A stretch of 64,000 nucleotides of DNA from Paludibacteraceae bacterium. Its GTDB lineage: Bacteria; Bacteroidota; Bacteroidia; Bacteroidales; Paludibacteraceae. Where the stretch lies: contig CAJOKE010000005.1 in the NCBI GenBank assembly GCA_905235225.1, positions 1 through 64,000 on the forward strand. The letters run 5' to 3'. The notes under the pieces are model-generated. The model was not told the origin of the DNA and made no database searches. It saw nothing but the letters and a program-made list of their open reading frames with translations. The position numbers and the translations under genes were made by a program. Numbering within the stretch: position 1 is the first letter of the stretch; each line of letters starts with the position of its first letter. Below, in pieces: positions 6,719 to 16,562 of the stretch.

Positions 6719-8182
6719 ATGAAAACAGAACGAGAAAACAGACAAATAAGAAAGCATGCGTTGCTGCTGAGGAAATGGTACTGTGTACTCCTGTTAGGAG
6801 CCGTGTCATGTATAGCGAAAGCGGAGTTGCTGCCCTACCCGATTGACACGATAAACGGCAAGTTGGCATATCGGTATGTTGTACCGCGCAGCATAGGATT
6901 ATACCGTATCAGTGTGAATTTCGGTGTAAGCCAAGAGGACATCGTACAATGGAATCCGCAGTTAAAGGAGCGCGGTTTGCACTATGCCGAAACCATCCAT
7001 ATTCCTGTGAAGGAATCGGATATTGCGTCCCTTAAGGCGGAAACAGTGCCGGAGCCTATATCCACCGCATCGGTTAGCGTTGACAGTGTTCCGGGAGCAG
7101 TTGACAGTGTGACAACGGTTGAGGCAGCAGTGCAGGACAGCGTTGCCGTCGTTCAGGACAGCGTGGCGGTAATGCCGGACAGTATGGCGGTGGTAGCGAA
7201 AGACAGTATCAAGACACGGAAGGTAGCATTGCTGTTGCCCCTTCAAGCGGACATACGCCAGCGCGAGCCAAGTATGGACCGCTTTACGGATTTCTATGCG
7301 GGTGTACTGATAGCGTTATCGGAAGTAAAGGATTCAGCAAGCCGGTATGAGTTGTTTGTTTATGACACCGGGAAGTCAGAAGGAGTAATAGAACAAATGG
7401 CGGCAGACAGTGTGTTACGCGGAATGGACGCCATTATCGGTCCCGCCTATCCGGCACAAGTGGAAGTGTTATCCGAGGCGGCAAAGGCAGATTCGATTCC
7501 GATGTTTATACCGTTTACAAGCAAGGTAAAACATATTGAGAGCAACCCATTCCTGTTCCAGTTCAATCCGGATGTCAAGAACGAAGCCCGTGCCTTGGCG
7601 AACTATTTGGAAACCAAGAAGGACAGTGTGAACTGCGTGTTCGTTGACGCCATCGAGGCTGATATACCATACAGCATACGGGAGTTCCGTCAGGCAGTCC
7701 GCAACCGCGAAATCAATGTGAGCCTCATATCGGTGCATGAAATCATGGTAGATTCGCTGAGCAAGGCGTTGAAGGACAGCGTGGAGAATATTATAGTGTT
7801 CAATTCGGAGAAATTCAGCAACCTTCAGTTATTGCTGCCGCACGTAATCAGCGGGAAAGACGGCAAGTCTGTCACACTATACAGCCAATATTCATGGCAG
7901 AAGGAAAAGATTATTCTGCCGCAGTTGTACACCTCTGTTTTCGCGACAGAGTTGCCGGCGGATTTGACGCACTACAATACGGAATATGCGTTGTATTTCA
8001 AGAAGGAGCCTGTATCCGACATGCCGCGGTTTGATTTGTTAGGCTATGATATCACCCGCCAGATGATGGCATGGTTGGAAGGCAAGGAGTACTACGGTTT
8101 GCAGTCCGATATGCGATTCGAGAAAGTGAGTGAAGAGGGCGGCTATATCAATACAAATGTGCGCGTCATCAGGGTACAATAA
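6719..8182 (+). CDS. LysM plus periplasmic-binding-fold protein
   Basis: 487 residues from the ATG at 6719: a signal/anchor segment (KWYCVLLLGAVSCIAKA), a LysM-like peptidoglycan-binding domain (VVPRSIGLYRISVNFGVSQE onward), a linker with repeated DSV/DSM/DSI triplets, then a type-1 periplasmic-binding fold (KVALLLPLQADIRQ to about the end), as in Bacteroidales 'LysM domain/amino-acid ABC transporter substrate-binding' proteins. It probably sits in the periplasm bound to cell wall; its ligand is unknown. The DS-hydrophobic triplets match the Bacteroides O-glycosylation motif D-(S/T)-(A/I/L/M/T/V). First gene of a long rightward run, followed after 6 bp by an outer-membrane barrel gene. Confidence 0.85.
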   Translation: MKTERENRQIRKHALLLRKWYCVLLLGAVSCIAKAELLPYPIDTINGKLAYRYVVPRSIGLYRISVNFGVSQEDIVQWNPQLKERGLHYAETIHIPVKESDIASLKAETVPEPISTASVSVDSVPGAVDSVTTVEAAVQDSVAVVQDSVAVMPDSMAVVAKDSIKTRKVALLLPLQADIRQREPSMDRFTDFYAGVLIALSEVKDSASRYELFVYDTGKSEGVIEQMAADSVLRGMDAIIGPAYPAQVEVLSEAAKADSIPMFIPFTSKVKHIESNPFLFQFNPDVKNEARALANYLETKKDSVNCVFVDAIEADIPYSIREFRQAVRNREINVSLISVHEIMVDSLSKALKDSVENIIVFNSEKFSNLQLLLPHVISGKDGKSVTLYSQYSWQKEKIILPQLYTSVFATELPADLTHYNTEYALYFKKEPVSDMPRFDLLGYDITRQMMAWLEGKEYYGLQSDMRFEKVSEEGGYINTNVRVIRVQ

Positions 8183-8188
8183 GCGGGA

Positions 8189-8881
8189 GTGAAGAGACGG
8201 GGATACATATCAGTGTTGTTGGTGCTACTACCGGCGATATTGTTTGGGCAAGCGCGTTTGCGCAAGCCTGAGATGTACGTTGGTGTCCATGGCGGCGTGA
8301 TTGCATCGACGGTATTGTTCAATCCGACCATTTCCGGGATGACTCCGATTACAAATGCGTGTATTTTAGGCGGGACCGGCGGTTTTGTATTCCGCTACAG
8401 CGAGCAGAAATGCTGCGCGGTCCAAGTCGAGTTAAATTACATGCAGCGTGGTTGGGCGGAACACGTTGCCGCGACAGAAAGCAGCAGTGCGGTCGCCTAT
8501 TCGCGGACACTGCATTATTTGGAATTGCCCTTTTTGATGCATATATATTTCGGCAGTCCGAGCTGGCGCGGATTTGTCAATGTAGGTCCACAAATCGGCT
8601 ATTGCATCCATGACAACGGCGGGAGCGGCGAGAAGTCCACAACACAAGTTCATCAATACATGTCGATAGACAACCCGTTTGATTGGGGAGTTGCAGGCGG
8701 CTTGGGTTTCTACTGCCGGACGAAGAATGCAGGACTGTACCAGTTCGAGGCACGGTTCAGCTATAGTTTCGGAACAGTGTTTTCCGGCAAAGCGACAGAC
8801 TACTTCAAGCAATCGAATCCGATGAATCTGAGTATTAACCTTGCATGGATGTGGGAGATAAAACCGAAGGGAAAACGATGA
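8189..8881 (+). CDS. PorT/OmpW-like outer-membrane beta-barrel protein
   Basis: 230 residues with a GTG start at 8189 that follows a purine-rich stretch. Signal peptide (VLLVLLPAILFGQA), then alternating amphipathic strands with Gly/aromatic ends (VGVHGGVIAST, LGFYCRTKNAGLYQFEARFS) and a last strand near the C-terminus, typical of small eight-stranded Bacteroidetes outer-membrane barrels (porin family, PorT-like). Function unknown. The stop overlaps the next start (ATGA). Confidence 0.8.
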   Translation: MKRRGYISVLLVLLPAILFGQARLRKPEMYVGVHGGVIASTVLFNPTISGMTPITNACILGGTGGFVFRYSEQKCCAVQVELNYMQRGWAEHVAATESSSAVAYSRTLHYLELPFLMHIYFGSPSWRGFVNVGPQIGYCIHDNGGSGEKSTTQVHQYMSIDNPFDWGVAGGLGFYCRTKNAGLYQFEARFSYSFGTVFSGKATDYFKQSNPMNLSINLAWMWEIKPKGKR

Positions 8882-9882
8882 AGGTATATCTGGTATTACG
8901 ATTTCAGTCCTTAGGCAATGTCGCCATGACGGTGCCGATATTGTCGGCAGCGAGCAAACTTCAGCCGGATGATGTGTTTGTGGTTGTTGCCAAGAAGCGG
9001 CTGCACGCCATGTTCTACGGGATGGAAAATGTCCGTTTTCACGAAGTGGACTTCGGCGACGGCAGTATCAAGGGGTTGCTGCAAGTTTACCGGGAGTTGA
9101 AACAATACCATATAGACCATGTTATTGACCTACAGAATGTATTGCGGACATTCATATTGCGGCTTCTGTTCCGGCTGGACGGTATCAAAAGCACCACCAT
9201 CAAGTACGGTCGGATACGGAAATGGGTTATCGCCAAATTAGGAATAGGCACGTCAAAGCCATTGCCGACCGAGTTTGCGCGTTATGCAAAGACGTTGCGG
9301 CGTGCAGGAATAGAAACGGATGACCGTTTTACAGCATTGCCGGTCAACCAAGCGGCAGCAGACAAAGTGGCTCAACGTTTCGGCACCAAAGAGGGGAAAT
9401 GGATCGGATTGGCACCATTTGCGAAGTCCAAGACCAATATGCTACCCTATTCCACTATCAAGGGGTTGCTCGCTCAGATGGACAGCGAAGGGGACAAACG
9501 GATATTCCTGTTTGGGGCAGGCAAGGTCGAATGCGAGTTGCTGCGTCAGTGGGCAAACAATTATGAACATGTGCAGAGTGTTGCCGGTGAGTTGCCATTA
9601 GAGGAAGAACTGGAGTTAATGCGCCGTCTGGATGTCATAATCTGTATGGACTCGGCGAACCAGCATCTGGCTTCCCTTGTGGGACTGCGTGCGGTCAGCA
9701 TATGGTGCGGCACACATCCCAAAATGGGTTTTTACGGCTGGAAGCAGCGCGATACAGACCGTATAGAAATAAAAGATCTGGCATGCAGACCGTGTAGCGT
9801 ACACGGCAGCAACCATTGCCGTTACCGCAATTTTGCATGCCAACAAATCAACGTGAACCAAATAAAAGAAGTATATGAGTAA
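8878..9882 (+). CDS. GT9 family glycosyltransferase (heptosyltransferase-like)
   Basis: 334 residues. The fold is two Rossmann domains of the ADP-heptose:LPS heptosyltransferase family: N-terminal LRFQSLGNVAMTVPILSA, donor-side GLAPFAKSKTNMLP and DVIICMDSANQHLASLVG, and a C-terminal Cys cluster (CRPCSVHGSNHC) common in Bacteroidetes members. It probably adds a heptose or related sugar to the LPS core at the inner face of the membrane. The ATG at 8878 is preferred because it overlaps the upstream stop and matches the family's MKxxLxLRFxxLGD beginning. A complete heptose-precursor operon lies 17 kb downstream. Confidence 0.87.
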   Translation: MKVYLVLRFQSLGNVAMTVPILSAASKLQPDDVFVVVAKKRLHAMFYGMENVRFHEVDFGDGSIKGLLQVYRELKQYHIDHVIDLQNVLRTFILRLLFRLDGIKSTTIKYGRIRKWVIAKLGIGTSKPLPTEFARYAKTLRRAGIETDDRFTALPVNQAAADKVAQRFGTKEGKWIGLAPFAKSKTNMLPYSTIKGLLAQMDSEGDKRIFLFGAGKVECELLRQWANNYEHVQSVAGELPLEEELELMRRLDVIICMDSANQHLASLVGLRAVSIWCGTHPKMGFYGWKQRDTDRIEIKDLACRPCSVHGSNHCRYRNFACQQINVNQIKEVYE

Positions 9883-10633
9883 GATTATTTCCATTGCCAA
9901 CCAGAAAGGCGGAGTCGGAAAGACAACGACAGCAATCAACCTTGCGGCGGGATTAGCGTATGAAGGCAAGAAAGTGCTATTGGTAGATGCCGATCCGCAA
10001 GCCAATGCGTCTTCGGGATTAGGCATAGAAATCCGTGACCTTGAGCGGACCGTTTATGAGTGTTTAATAGATGAAATCGACCCCAAGACCGCCATTGTGG
10101 AAACAGGAATTGAGCGGCTGAAACTGATTCCGAGCCACATAGACCTTGTCGGTGCGGAGATAGAGATGCGCGACCTTGATAAGCGCGAGGAGCGAATGAA
10201 GGATATGCTGAACCGCGTGCGAGATGAGTTTGATTATATACTAATAGACTGCTCTCCGTCATTAGGTTTGATAACGATCAATGCGCTGACTGCGAGTGAC
10301 AGTGTGATTATCCCTGTGCAGTGCGAATTCTTCGCACTTGAAGGGATAGCCAAACTGCTGAATACCATCAAGATAATCAAGTCCAACCTTAATCCGGGTC
10401 TGCAGATAGAAGGTTTCCTGCTGACGATGTACGACAACCGTTTGAGGCTGAGCAACCAAGTCTATGAGGAAGTGAAGCGTCACTTCGGCAGCCTTGTATT
10501 CAATACGGTAATATACCGGAATGTACGATTAAGCGAGGCACCAAGTCACGGATTGAGTGTGATAGACTATGACCCCCAATCCAAAGGAGCGAAGAACTAT
10601 AAAAATTTAGCAAAAGAACTGATACTACGATGA
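9875..10633 (+). CDS. parA: Chromosome-partitioning ATPase ParA/Soj
   Basis: 252 residues, standard Soj size. Deviant Walker A KGGVGKTT (about residues 11-18), Walker A' VDADPQANASSG, Walker B ILIDCSPSLGLI. It moves origins to cell poles with ParB. The gene begins inside the end of the GT9 gene and overlaps parB by 4 bp. The parA-parB-DUF5683-mltD order is the conserved Bacteroidetes arrangement. Confidence 0.96.
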   Translation: MSKIISIANQKGGVGKTTTAINLAAGLAYEGKKVLLVDADPQANASSGLGIEIRDLERTVYECLIDEIDPKTAIVETGIERLKLIPSHIDLVGAEIEMRDLDKREERMKDMLNRVRDEFDYILIDCSPSLGLITINALTASDSVIIPVQCEFFALEGIAKLLNTIKIIKSNLNPGLQIEGFLLTMYDNRLRLSNQVYEEVKRHFGSLVFNTVIYRNVRLSEAPSHGLSVIDYDPQSKGAKNYKNLAKELILR

Positions 10634-11457
10634 TTAAGACCACAGGACTGGGGCGCGGTTTAGATGCGCTAATAGACAGCAACCATATAGAGATTCGCGG
10701 GGGCAGCAGCATCAATGAGGTTGAATTGGGCAAGATAGCAGCCAATCCCAACCAACCCCGCCGGACGTTTGACAACGAGGCATTGACCGAATTAGCAGAC
10801 TCTATCCGCGAACACGGTGTGATATCCCCTATCACACTTCGCAAGAACGATGACGGGACTTATATGATTATCGCCGGCGAGCGTCGTTTCCGTGCGGCGA
10901 AACTGGCAGGACTGAAGACCATCCCAGCCTATATCCGAACAGCAAAGGACGAGCAGGTTATGGAGTGGGCGTTGATAGAGAATATCCAACGGGAAGACCT
11001 CGATGCGATAGAGATTGCGCTTGCTTATCAGCGTCTGATGGATGACTACAGTTTGACACAGGAGAAGATGTCCGAGCGCGTAGGGAAGAAACGTGCGACG
11101 ATAGCCAATTACCTTCGTCTTCTCAAGTTACCAGCCGAAATCCAATTAGGAATCAAAGAGAAAAAGATAGACATGGGTCATGCCCGTGCCATTTTAGGTT
11201 CTCAATCGACCGAACAACAGTTAGCGTTATACAAACGCATACTGAATGAGGGATTGAGTGTGCGCAAGGTCGAAGAACTCGCGACCCAAGCCAAGCCGGA
11301 AGCACCGAAAGCGTCAAAAGCGCAAGTCCAATATCCGGCACAAGAGCAAGAGTTGAGCGTCCGTTTAGGGCGGAAAGTAAAGATCAGCGGCAAAAGCATC
11401 ACTATCACTTTCAAGAACGAGAAAGACCTGAATGAATTAATAGAGCGGTTAGGTTGA
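10630..11457 (+). CDS. parB: Chromosome-partitioning protein ParB/Spo0J
   Basis: 275 residues. N-terminal ParA-interaction segment (GLGRGLDALI), CTP-binding ParB/sulfiredoxin domain with IAGERRFRAAKLAG (GERRFR at 83-88) and ENIQREDL (117-124), a central helix-turn-helix (EKMSERVGKKRATIANYLR), and a C-terminal dimerisation region. Binds parS sites near the origin; no parS-like 16-mer was recognised by eye in this window. Overlaps parA by ATGA and the next gene by a TTGA junction. Confidence 0.96.
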   Translation: MIKTTGLGRGLDALIDSNHIEIRGGSSINEVELGKIAANPNQPRRTFDNEALTELADSIREHGVISPITLRKNDDGTYMIIAGERRFRAAKLAGLKTIPAYIRTAKDEQVMEWALIENIQREDLDAIEIALAYQRLMDDYSLTQEKMSERVGKKRATIANYLRLLKLPAEIQLGIKEKKIDMGHARAILGSQSTEQQLALYKRILNEGLSVRKVEELATQAKPEAPKASKAQVQYPAQEQELSVRLGRKVKISGKSITITFKNEKDLNELIERLG

Positions 11458-12101
11458 AAAAAATAATCGTCATATTATTGTTGTTTGCAGCGATTTGCGC
11501 AAATGCCCACCCAGCAGATTCGACAGAAGTAACGGGGAATGACTCGTTGGTAGTATTAGATGCTCCGTTAATATTGGAGCCATCTGAATTGTCATGGAAG
11601 CCCGACCCGCTTAAATCAACGTGGTTAGGAATAATCGTGCCGGGGTTAGGGCAGATTTATAACCGCAGTTACTGGAAGTTGCCGATAGTGTACGGCGGTT
11701 TTATGGGTTGCGGATTTGCGATTGCAACAAACAACGAGAAATACAATGCTTACAAGGAAGCCTACCGCGACATAGTAACCGACGCCAACAACATATCCAG
11801 TAATCCATTAAAGTCCTATAATGCGTTAATCCCGGAAGGATATACCATGGAGCGTTTAGGCGGAGTGAGCGGTTATACGAATATTTTGCGTGACCGCCAA
11901 AACAGTTACCGGCGTTACAGAGACATATCGATAGTGGTAGCGATTGCCGTATATGCGTTGTCCATTATAGACGCTTATGTAGATGCGCAGCTGTTTGACT
12001 TTGACATATCCGATGAGTTGTCACTTAATATCGAGCCACAGATTTATATGGACACCGAACAACGTCGCTCGGCAGAACTTAAATTAGCCATTACATTTTA
12101 G
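11454..12101 (+). CDS. DUF5683 family membrane protein
   Basis: 215 residues from a TTG start coupled to the parB stop. Signal-like N-terminus, a short acidic D-S-rich segment (ADSTEVTGNDSL), then the DUF5683 core (KPDPLKSTWLGIIVPGLGQI, YNRSYWKLPIVYGG) with two hydrophobic segments and a basic middle. Function unknown, but it is nearly always found between parB and mltD in Bacteroidetes, which suggests a link to envelope growth or segregation. Confidence 0.85.
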   Translation: MKKIIVILLLFAAICANAHPADSTEVTGNDSLVVLDAPLILEPSELSWKPDPLKSTWLGIIVPGLGQIYNRSYWKLPIVYGGFMGCGFAIATNNEKYNAYKEAYRDIVTDANNISSNPLKSYNALIPEGYTMERLGGVSGYTNILRDRQNSYRRYRDISIVVAIAVYALSIIDAYVDAQLFDFDISDELSLNIEPQIYMDTEQRRSAELKLAITF

Positions 12102-12104
12102 TTT

Positions 12105-13397
12105 ATGAGACATATTTTATTTATAGTTACTTTCATTTTATTTGCGTCAACTGCACTTGGGCAACAGCAAGATTCCATCAATGCTACATTGGCGGCGGAT
12201 ACGTTGAGCCAAGAAGTGACGGTACAGAATGACTCACTGAATGTGGCAGCAGTACCGTTAGACTCGTTGGTAGTTGATACCACCACATTTGACCGCACTA
12301 TTTCCACACTTGACACCGATGCCTGTTCAAGGGACACAGTTGTGGCAGAACTTCCCGACTCGGTATATAAAGCGCGTCTTCAGGCCTTACCGTTTGTCAT
12401 TGAGATGCCGTACAACTCGGTTGTGCGGGCATTTATATTACGATATGTCAAGCGCAGCCCGAAACAATTGGCACGCATCCAGCGCAAGGCGGAATATTAT
12501 TTTCCGTTATTCTATGATGTTTTAGGGCGACATAATCTGCCTTATGAGTTGTGTTACCTGCCAGTCATCGAATCGGCTTTGAATCCCCAAGCGCATTCTC
12601 ATGCAGGTGCAGCAGGATTATGGCAGTTTATGCCATCGACAGGGCGATTGTACGGGTTGGAAGTCAACTCATTGGTCGATGAACGTATGGATCCCATCAA
12701 GTCCACAGAAGCAGCATGTCTGTTTCTCAAGTCGCTATACAACATGTTCGGAGACTGGAATCTTGCCATAGCCGCCTATAACTGCGGTCCGGGCAATGTC
12801 AACAAAGCCATTCACCGTGCAGACGGCAAGCGTGACTTTTGGTCTATTTATCCGTTTCTGCCTCGCGAGACCCGCGGTTATTTGCCGATATTCATTGCGG
12901 CGGCCTACTCCATCAATTACGCCGACCTTCACGGCATATGTCCTGAGGCAATAGAGATGACGATGGAAACAGACACCATTCAGACCGATGTGCGTCAGCA
13001 CTTGCTGCAGGTCAGTGAGATTTTAGGTATCGAGTTGGATGAACTCCGGCGACTCAATCCGCAATATGCCAAAGACATTATCCCCGGGGGCAAGACCTAT
13101 TCGTTATGTTTACCCGCCGAACGTGTCACCGACTACATTGACCAACAAGAAATCATACTGGCCTATCGCGCCGATGAACTGATTAACAACCGCCGTGCAG
13201 AAATAGACCTTGCCCAAAAGACCAATCTGAACGGCGGATACTCCATAAACGGAGTCACCTACTACAAGATTAAGAACGGCGACACGTTAGGTGCCATTGC
13301 CCAGAAATTCCATGTAACCGTCAAACAAATCAAAGCATGGAACGGTTTGAAATCGGATAACATACGTGCCGGGGCAACCCTAAAAATCGGCAAATAA
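12105..13397 (+). CDS. mltD: Membrane-bound lytic murein transglycosylase D-like (SLT plus LysM)
   Basis: 430 residues: signal peptide (about 1-19), an N-terminal linker with seven D-(S/T)-hydrophobic triplets in the first 90 residues, an SLT lysozyme-like domain with catalytic Glu 156 (VIESALNP), followed by AGAAGLWQFMPSTGRLYGL and the AAYNCGPGNV motif, then one LysM domain at the C-terminus (KNGDTLGAIAQKFHVTVK). Cleaves peptidoglycan glycan strands in the periplasm. Its stop and the next gene's start share one base (TAATG). Confidence 0.92.
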   Translation: MRHILFIVTFILFASTALGQQQDSINATLAADTLSQEVTVQNDSLNVAAVPLDSLVVDTTTFDRTISTLDTDACSRDTVVAELPDSVYKARLQALPFVIEMPYNSVVRAFILRYVKRSPKQLARIQRKAEYYFPLFYDVLGRHNLPYELCYLPVIESALNPQAHSHAGAAGLWQFMPSTGRLYGLEVNSLVDERMDPIKSTEAACLFLKSLYNMFGDWNLAIAAYNCGPGNVNKAIHRADGKRDFWSIYPFLPRETRGYLPIFIAAAYSINYADLHGICPEAIEMTMETDTIQTDVRQHLLQVSEILGIELDELRRLNPQYAKDIIPGGKTYSLCLPAERVTDYIDQQEIILAYRADELINNRRAEIDLAQKTNLNGGYSINGVTYYKIKNGDTLGAIAQKFHVTVKQIKAWNGLKSDNIRAGATLKIGK

Positions 13398-13720
13398 TGG
13401 AAGACGAGAAGTTATATTATTCCCTTCAGGAAACGATGGCACAGACGGGATTGCCAAGTTCGACACTGCGCTATTGGGAAGGGCAGTTTCCCCAACTTAA
13501 TCCCCGCAAGGACGGTCACGGGAACCGGTACTACACGCTTGACAACATCGAGTTAATCAAGCGCATCAAGTATATCCGTGATGAACTGAAGATTACGCGC
13601 ATAGATGCCATCCGCCGCGAGTTGTCACATGACACCCGCAAGTCAGACAGCCGCCAACGCGCCACAGCCATATTGGAAAAAGTGAAACAAGAACTACTGG
13701 AAATCAAAGCACAGATATGA
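13397..13720 (+). CDS. MerR-family transcriptional regulator
   Basis: 107 residues. A winged-helix MerR DNA-binding head (LYYSLQETMAQTGLPSSTLR, then YWEGQFPQL and GNRYYTLDNIELI) is followed by a short helical tail without an effector-binding domain. This is the compact form commonly placed in Bacteroidetes cell-envelope operons. Starts at TAATG with mltD and overlaps the next gene by 4 bp. Confidence 0.88.
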   Translation: MEDEKLYYSLQETMAQTGLPSSTLRYWEGQFPQLNPRKDGHGNRYYTLDNIELIKRIKYIRDELKITRIDAIRRELSHDTRKSDSRQRATAILEKVKQELLEIKAQI

Positions 13721-16158
13721 AGAATGAGAACCTTAAAAAAGTACTACCCTATGCAACAGGATTAGTGGCATTTGTACTGTTTGCCATCCTATATTGCTAT
13801 CCATTACTGGATGGGAAAGTGTTGCACGCAGGTGACGTAATCAACTGGAAGGGTGCAGCCCACGAAGTCCAGGAATATCATCAACAGACAGGTGAAATCA
13901 GTTGGTGGACCAATTCGATGTTCGGCGGAATGCCAACTTATCAAATAACCGGGGCATTAGGGACATCGAAAGTCCGTAATACGATGGAGACGATTGCCCA
14001 TCTCGGTTTTAGCGGGGATTGGCATGCCGTTGGTATTATAATCGGTTATCTGACAGGGTTTTTCCTCATGTTGCTATGCTTTGGCATAAATCCGTGGTTG
14101 TCCATTATCGGTGCAATCGCCCTAACTTTATCGACCTACTTCATGCTGATTATCCCAGCCGGACATATTACCAAAGCCGTCGGGCTTGGTTTTTTGGCAC
14201 CGGTTATCGGCGGTGTCTATGCCATTTTCCGCCAACGCTACCGGATAGGAATTGCTTTAGTGGTTGTGTACGGGATACTGAGCGTAACCATCCATCCGCA
14301 GATGACTTTTTATATCGCCCTGCTGTTAGGCGTGATGGCATGTACGGAACTTTACATCGCGATTCGTGAGAAGAAATGGAAAGTTTTCGGTATCAACGCC
14401 GGAGTGCTTGTGTTGTGCGCCCTTGTTATATACGGCACCAAGGTGAGTTGGTTCCAAATGAACAATGAATACCTGAAAGAGACGATGCGCGGCGGTCACA
14501 GCGAACTGAACCAATCAGAGAAACAAGACAGTGAAAAAGCCGGTTTGGATTTAGACTATGCAACGGCATGGAGTTACGGCAAAGCCGAAACGATGACTTT
14601 TCTGATTCCGAACTTTATGGGCGGTGCCAGCGGTTACAATACTGGAGAGAAGTCCGTGCTATACAAAGAGTTAGTAAAAGCACGTGTTCCCAAAGGCAGT
14701 GCCAAGCAATTCTGTCAGTCCGCTCCGACATATTGGGGAGAAAAGGCGTTTACATCAGGACCTGTTTATATGGGTGCGATTATATGCTTCCTATTTATAC
14801 TCGGATTGCTTATCGTTCCGGGTCCTTATAAATGGGGGTTACTGGTGGCAACACTATTCTCGGTGATGCTGGCATGGGGACGCAATTTCATGGCATTGAC
14901 AGAGTTCTTTTACAACTACTTCCCAATGTATAACAAATTCCGTGCAGTTGAATCGATTTTAGTTGTAGCAGAAATAACTATTCCGTTGCTTGGCTTTTTA
15001 GGTTTACACAAACTATATAGCGCAGAAGACCGTAAAGTTTACCGCAAACCTATATACATAGCTGCGGGTATAACGGCAGGGTTATGCCTGTTGTTTGCAT
15101 TATTCGGCGGCAGCTTGCTCAGTTTTACATCATCCTATGACAATCAATGGAAAAGCCAAGTCGGCAATGATATATACCAAATGATTGTTGACCAACGCAT
15201 ATCCATGCTAAAGGCAGATGCGTGGCGTTCGTTTGGTTTTATCGCCGCAGCGTCCGTTGTATTGTGGCTATACACGGCAGACAAACTTAAACGGGGTTAT
15301 GTGTTAGGTATATTAGCCATATTAGTACTTGCAGACCTTGTTCCCGTCAACCGGCGTTTCTTCGGCAGCAAGGATTTTGTCACCTCAAAAGACAACGACC
15401 GCTATTTTGCCATACAGCCATGGGAAGAACAAATCCTCAGGGATCAGGATCTTGATTACCGCGTACTAAACCTGACCGCCAACACGTTCAATGATGCCCG
15501 AACGAGTTACCGTCTAAAATCCATTGGTGGTTATTCTGCAGCCAAACTGCGCCGGTATCAGGATTTAATTGATGCACATATCAGCCGGAACAACTTCAAT
15601 GTGCTGAATATGCTGAACACGCGGTATTTTATCACCCGCAACGGTGTACAGCGTAATGCCGAGGCAATGGGTAATGCCTGGTTTGTTGATAACGTGAAGT
15701 TTGTTGATACTCCTGATGAGGAGAGTCAGGCATTGTGGGAAATTGATTTACACCATACGGCTGTATCCGACAAACAATTTGAAGACATACTGAGTTGTGC
15801 GGAAGCTTCAACCACTGAAGGAGATTATATTACCATGACCGCATATTCACCAAACAAGTTGGATTATCAGTCCCAAACAGCGAATGAACGTGTTGCCGTA
15901 TTCTCGGAGATATACTATCCTCATGACTGGCATTTATACTGTGATGGCGAGGAACTGCCTATAGGTCGAGTTAATTATATGCTTCGCGCAGCAATTATTC
16001 CAGCAGGAAACCACCATCTTCAAATGTCATTTGTGCCGAGTGCCATACAAACAGACAAGTGGTGTATGTTGGTACTGATTATTGCATTAGTTCTTAGTAT
16101 CGGACTTATCACCTACCCGCTTTACCGTCCGCAATTATGTCGCTTAAAAAAGAAATAG
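13717..16158 (+). CDS. YfhO-family polytopic membrane protein
   Basis: 813 residues with about a dozen transmembrane helices in the first two-thirds and a soluble C-terminal part. The periplasmic DVINWKGAAHEVQEYHQQTG and the YNKFRAVESILVVAEI region are typical YfhO (GT-C-like) landmarks. YfhO proteins are thought to glycosylate lipoteichoic acid or other surface polymers with undecaprenyl-phosphate sugars. Here it is followed by GtrA and an FAD oxidoreductase, supporting a lipid-linked-sugar role. The acceptor is unknown. Confidence 0.85.
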   Translation: MKNENLKKVLPYATGLVAFVLFAILYCYPLLDGKVLHAGDVINWKGAAHEVQEYHQQTGEISWWTNSMFGGMPTYQITGALGTSKVRNTMETIAHLGFSGDWHAVGIIIGYLTGFFLMLLCFGINPWLSIIGAIALTLSTYFMLIIPAGHITKAVGLGFLAPVIGGVYAIFRQRYRIGIALVVVYGILSVTIHPQMTFYIALLLGVMACTELYIAIREKKWKVFGINAGVLVLCALVIYGTKVSWFQMNNEYLKETMRGGHSELNQSEKQDSEKAGLDLDYATAWSYGKAETMTFLIPNFMGGASGYNTGEKSVLYKELVKARVPKGSAKQFCQSAPTYWGEKAFTSGPVYMGAIICFLFILGLLIVPGPYKWGLLVATLFSVMLAWGRNFMALTEFFYNYFPMYNKFRAVESILVVAEITIPLLGFLGLHKLYSAEDRKVYRKPIYIAAGITAGLCLLFALFGGSLLSFTSSYDNQWKSQVGNDIYQMIVDQRISMLKADAWRSFGFIAAASVVLWLYTADKLKRGYVLGILAILVLADLVPVNRRFFGSKDFVTSKDNDRYFAIQPWEEQILRDQDLDYRVLNLTANTFNDARTSYRLKSIGGYSAAKLRRYQDLIDAHISRNNFNVLNMLNTRYFITRNGVQRNAEAMGNAWFVDNVKFVDTPDEESQALWEIDLHHTAVSDKQFEDILSCAEASTTEGDYITMTAYSPNKLDYQSQTANERVAVFSEIYYPHDWHLYCDGEELPIGRVNYMLRAAIIPAGNHHLQMSFVPSAIQTDKWCMLVLIIALVLSIGLITYPLYRPQLCRLKKK

Positions 16159-16562
16159 ACAGGGTCATTCATTCACAAGACACCTTGTTTCAGTTAATCC
16201 GCTACGCATTGGTGGGCGGAGTGGCGTTTATAGCAGATTACGGTTTGCTATATGCCCTGACGGAATGGCTCGGTGTAGCATATCTACTTTCAGCAGCGAT
16301 TGCTTTCATAATTGGTTTGACGATCAATTATATATTCAGTAATCTTATCGTATTTACGACACACCGATTAGAGAGCAAATGGATAGAGTTCATGATATTT
16401 GCGATAATCGGTGTAATCGGTTTAGGCTTAAACGAGTTAATCATATACTGCTGCACAGAGTTTATCGGGCTACACTATATGTTATCCAAACTAATATCAA
16501 CGGTATTGGTATTTTTATGGAATTTCTTTGCACGCAAACAAACCCTATTCAACAAGAAATGA
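16137..16562 (+). CDS. GtrA-like membrane protein
   Basis: 141 residues, four transmembrane helices in the GtrA pattern ([20 protein letters not shown] at the start, [12 protein letters not shown] at the end). GtrA proteins are proposed flippases of undecaprenyl-phosphate-linked sugars. Overlaps the YfhO gene by 22 bp and the following oxidoreductase by 4 bp, so the three are tightly coupled. Confidence 0.88.
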   Translation: MSLKKEIDRVIHSQDTLFQLIRYALVGGVAFIADYGLLYALTEWLGVAYLLSAAIAFIIGLTINYIFSNLIVFTTHRLESKWIEFMIFAIIGVIGLGLNELIIYCCTEFIGLHYMLSKLISTVLVFLWNFFARKQTLFNKK

